DNA from: Kipferlia bialata
Taxonomy: Eukaryota; Fornicata
Length of the DNA: 22,428 nt
NCBI GenBank assembly: GCA_003568945.1
Contig: BDIP01000294.1
Coordinates: 1-22,428, forward strand
Reading direction: 5' to 3'
The position numbers were made by a program, and so were the translations under genes. How positions within the stretch are numbered: the stretch's first letter is position 1; the number at the start of each line of letters is the position of its first letter. The notes under the pieces are model-generated. The model ran no database searches. It was given only the letters and a program-made list of their open reading frames with translations, and was not told where the DNA came from. Shown in pieces: positions 21,401 to 22,428 of the stretch.

Positions 21401-22428
21401 GAAGAAACTCCTATGTGATTGCTACCTAGCCAACCTTCTCACTATCAGATCGACGGAGTTATCAACGACTACACTGAGACTGTAGTTACACTCATAGACC
21501 CCACTGATCCCTTCTCAGATGGCACTGCAACTCGCACCCATGTAAATGCCGCCTCTCTTGCGGCATGTGAGGCTGGTAGTATCTCAGTGCTTGTCACAGA
21601 CTACTACGGAAACCCAATCACCGATGCTGTGTCTGTCGTGGTAACAGTGGAGGAGGGTCCTGCTGCCTACGGTCCGTACACTGTCTCACATTCCAGCGTC
21701 GGAACTTACTCTGTAGCAACAATTTCCTCAGAGTTTGTGGAGATTGGTGTCTACCACGTGAGTCTATCTGTGAATGGGTGTGAGATGACCGGGGCTGACT
21801 CCACAATCACAGTTAGCGGTCAGGTGTCAGTCACGAACAGTTCCATTGATTCCTTTGCTGCGTCACATAATCCTGATGATGTTCTCGATGTCGTCGTTAC
21901 TCTCCACGACGCATGTGATAACGCCATTGCAGACCTGACAGGGGTGACTGGCAAAGTGTATGACACGAGCCTCAACTATCAGAGCTCACTAGTGTTGGTG
22001 TGGGTTGAATCAGAGTCTCAATACCAGTGTGCCTCAAGTAGTGTCACCACTACAGGGGATTACATTGTAGCCGTTTCTGTTGATGGAAGTGACTACATGT
22101 CCCTCTCTGCATCACTAACAATTGGTACCGGAGCTGCTCACGATGGTGCCAATTCCATAATTGTGTGTTCTTCTCTGGCATCTCAGACAGCGAATGAGCC
22201 TCTGACACTAACCGCCGACCTAGGCGACCAGTTCAACAATCCAGTGACAAGCGGTGTGATCTCTATTGAAGTCACCACTGGTGTGGGTGGGTACACTGGT
22301 CCTGCATCCATTGCAATGACACACACCGCTGCTGGACAATACACTACAACCCTCGATGCCCCAACACTGGGTAGTGAGTTCACACTGACGGGTGACTACA
22401 CGCTGACACTCAAGGCGGATGGGGTTGT
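18470..22428 (+). CDS. Secreted or surface modular protein with filamin/Ig-like repeats, 3' end outside the window
   Basis: Exons: 18470-18916, 19070-19519, 19645-20955, 21041-21385, 21449 to the window end (at least 1177 aa). The N-terminus has a short polar stretch and then a hydrophobic core (TALVLVFLCSLFAVCAA), read as a signal peptide. Two module types alternate. Module A carries FDSLxxGWPxxxPIxTxW followed by FHVRD and ends LKMK-IDG; I do not recognise its family. Module B is filamin/bacterial-Ig-like, with VTDYYGNAI, GSYSLRLSVDGV and ADQFNNPVTSGV. The order is A, A, B1, B2, B3, A, A, B1, B2, B3 (still running at the end). Corresponding B modules match each other better across super-repeats than within one. 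Every A module is cut by a phase-0 intron at the same residue. Such stacks of Ig domains usually serve adhesion or a surface coat; the exact role is unknown. The start could also be the in-frame ATG at 18476. Confidence 0.88.
19070..22428 (+). repeat. A-A-B1-B2-B3 protein-coding super-repeat, period ~1.8 kb
   Basis: The DNA is visibly repeated. GACCAGTTCAACAAYCCWGT at about 20425 recurs at about 22226 (period 1801). The Trp-Pro segment of module A near 19285 recurs near 21149 (period ~1863, longer mainly because an extra A-module intron lies in this interval). The shared phase-0 intron and equal module order indicate duplication of a block of several modules rather than of single domains. Confidence 0.85.

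Overview
The window is nuclear DNA from an intron-rich unicellular eukaryote. It carries five protein genes, all on the + strand, and I reconstructed them as multi-exon genes (64 introns in total). Every exon join below was checked by hand for GT...AG ends and for phase continuity, and each complete model sums to a multiple of three. Many introns end in a compact branch-site-like CTAAC placed a few bases before the AG. That arrangement is known from metamonads such as Giardia and Trichomonas. With the high intron density it suggests a free-living fornicate metamonad; Kipferlia bialata is my best guess. This is inference, since no rRNA or other marker gene is present.

Layout. 1-117: poly-T/poly-C and pyrimidine-rich leader. 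118-9005: gene 1, 26 small exons (722 codons) in long introns full of (TA)n and (CT)n; an N-terminal armadillo/HEAT-like part is fused to a C-terminal kelch-type beta-propeller-like part. 9006-9606: intergenic. 9607-13687: gene 2, 17 exons (974 codons), an N-terminal multi-pass membrane region and a C-terminal region that reads as a strongly degenerate class I cyclic-nucleotide phosphodiesterase domain. 13688-14047: intergenic. 14048-16688: gene 3, 15 exons, an MBOAT-family lysophospholipid acyltransferase. 16689-16950: intergenic. 16951-18140: gene 4, 6 exons (243 codons), a TspO/MBR-superfamily tryptophan-rich membrane protein. 18141-18469: intergenic. 18470 to the window end: gene 5, 3'-truncated by the window, a probably secreted protein built from two module types in an A-A-B1-B2-B3 super-repeat; the B modules are filamin/Ig-like.

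The genes do not form an obvious pathway. Three encode integral membrane proteins (genes 2-4) and one a probable surface or secreted protein (gene 5).

The most unusual signal is in gene 1. Most of its long introns contain decayed tandem copies of the neighbouring exon edge together with its splice site. Donor-side copies lie downstream of exons and acceptor-side copies lie upstream. The short introns of genes 2-5, and gene 1's own short introns, show none. The second broad signal is that all five inferred start codons sit 2-17 nt downstream of a good 3' splice site, which suggests either 5'UTR introns in every gene or leader trans-splicing. No virus-derived element, transposon, tRNA, rRNA or CRISPR array was recognised.
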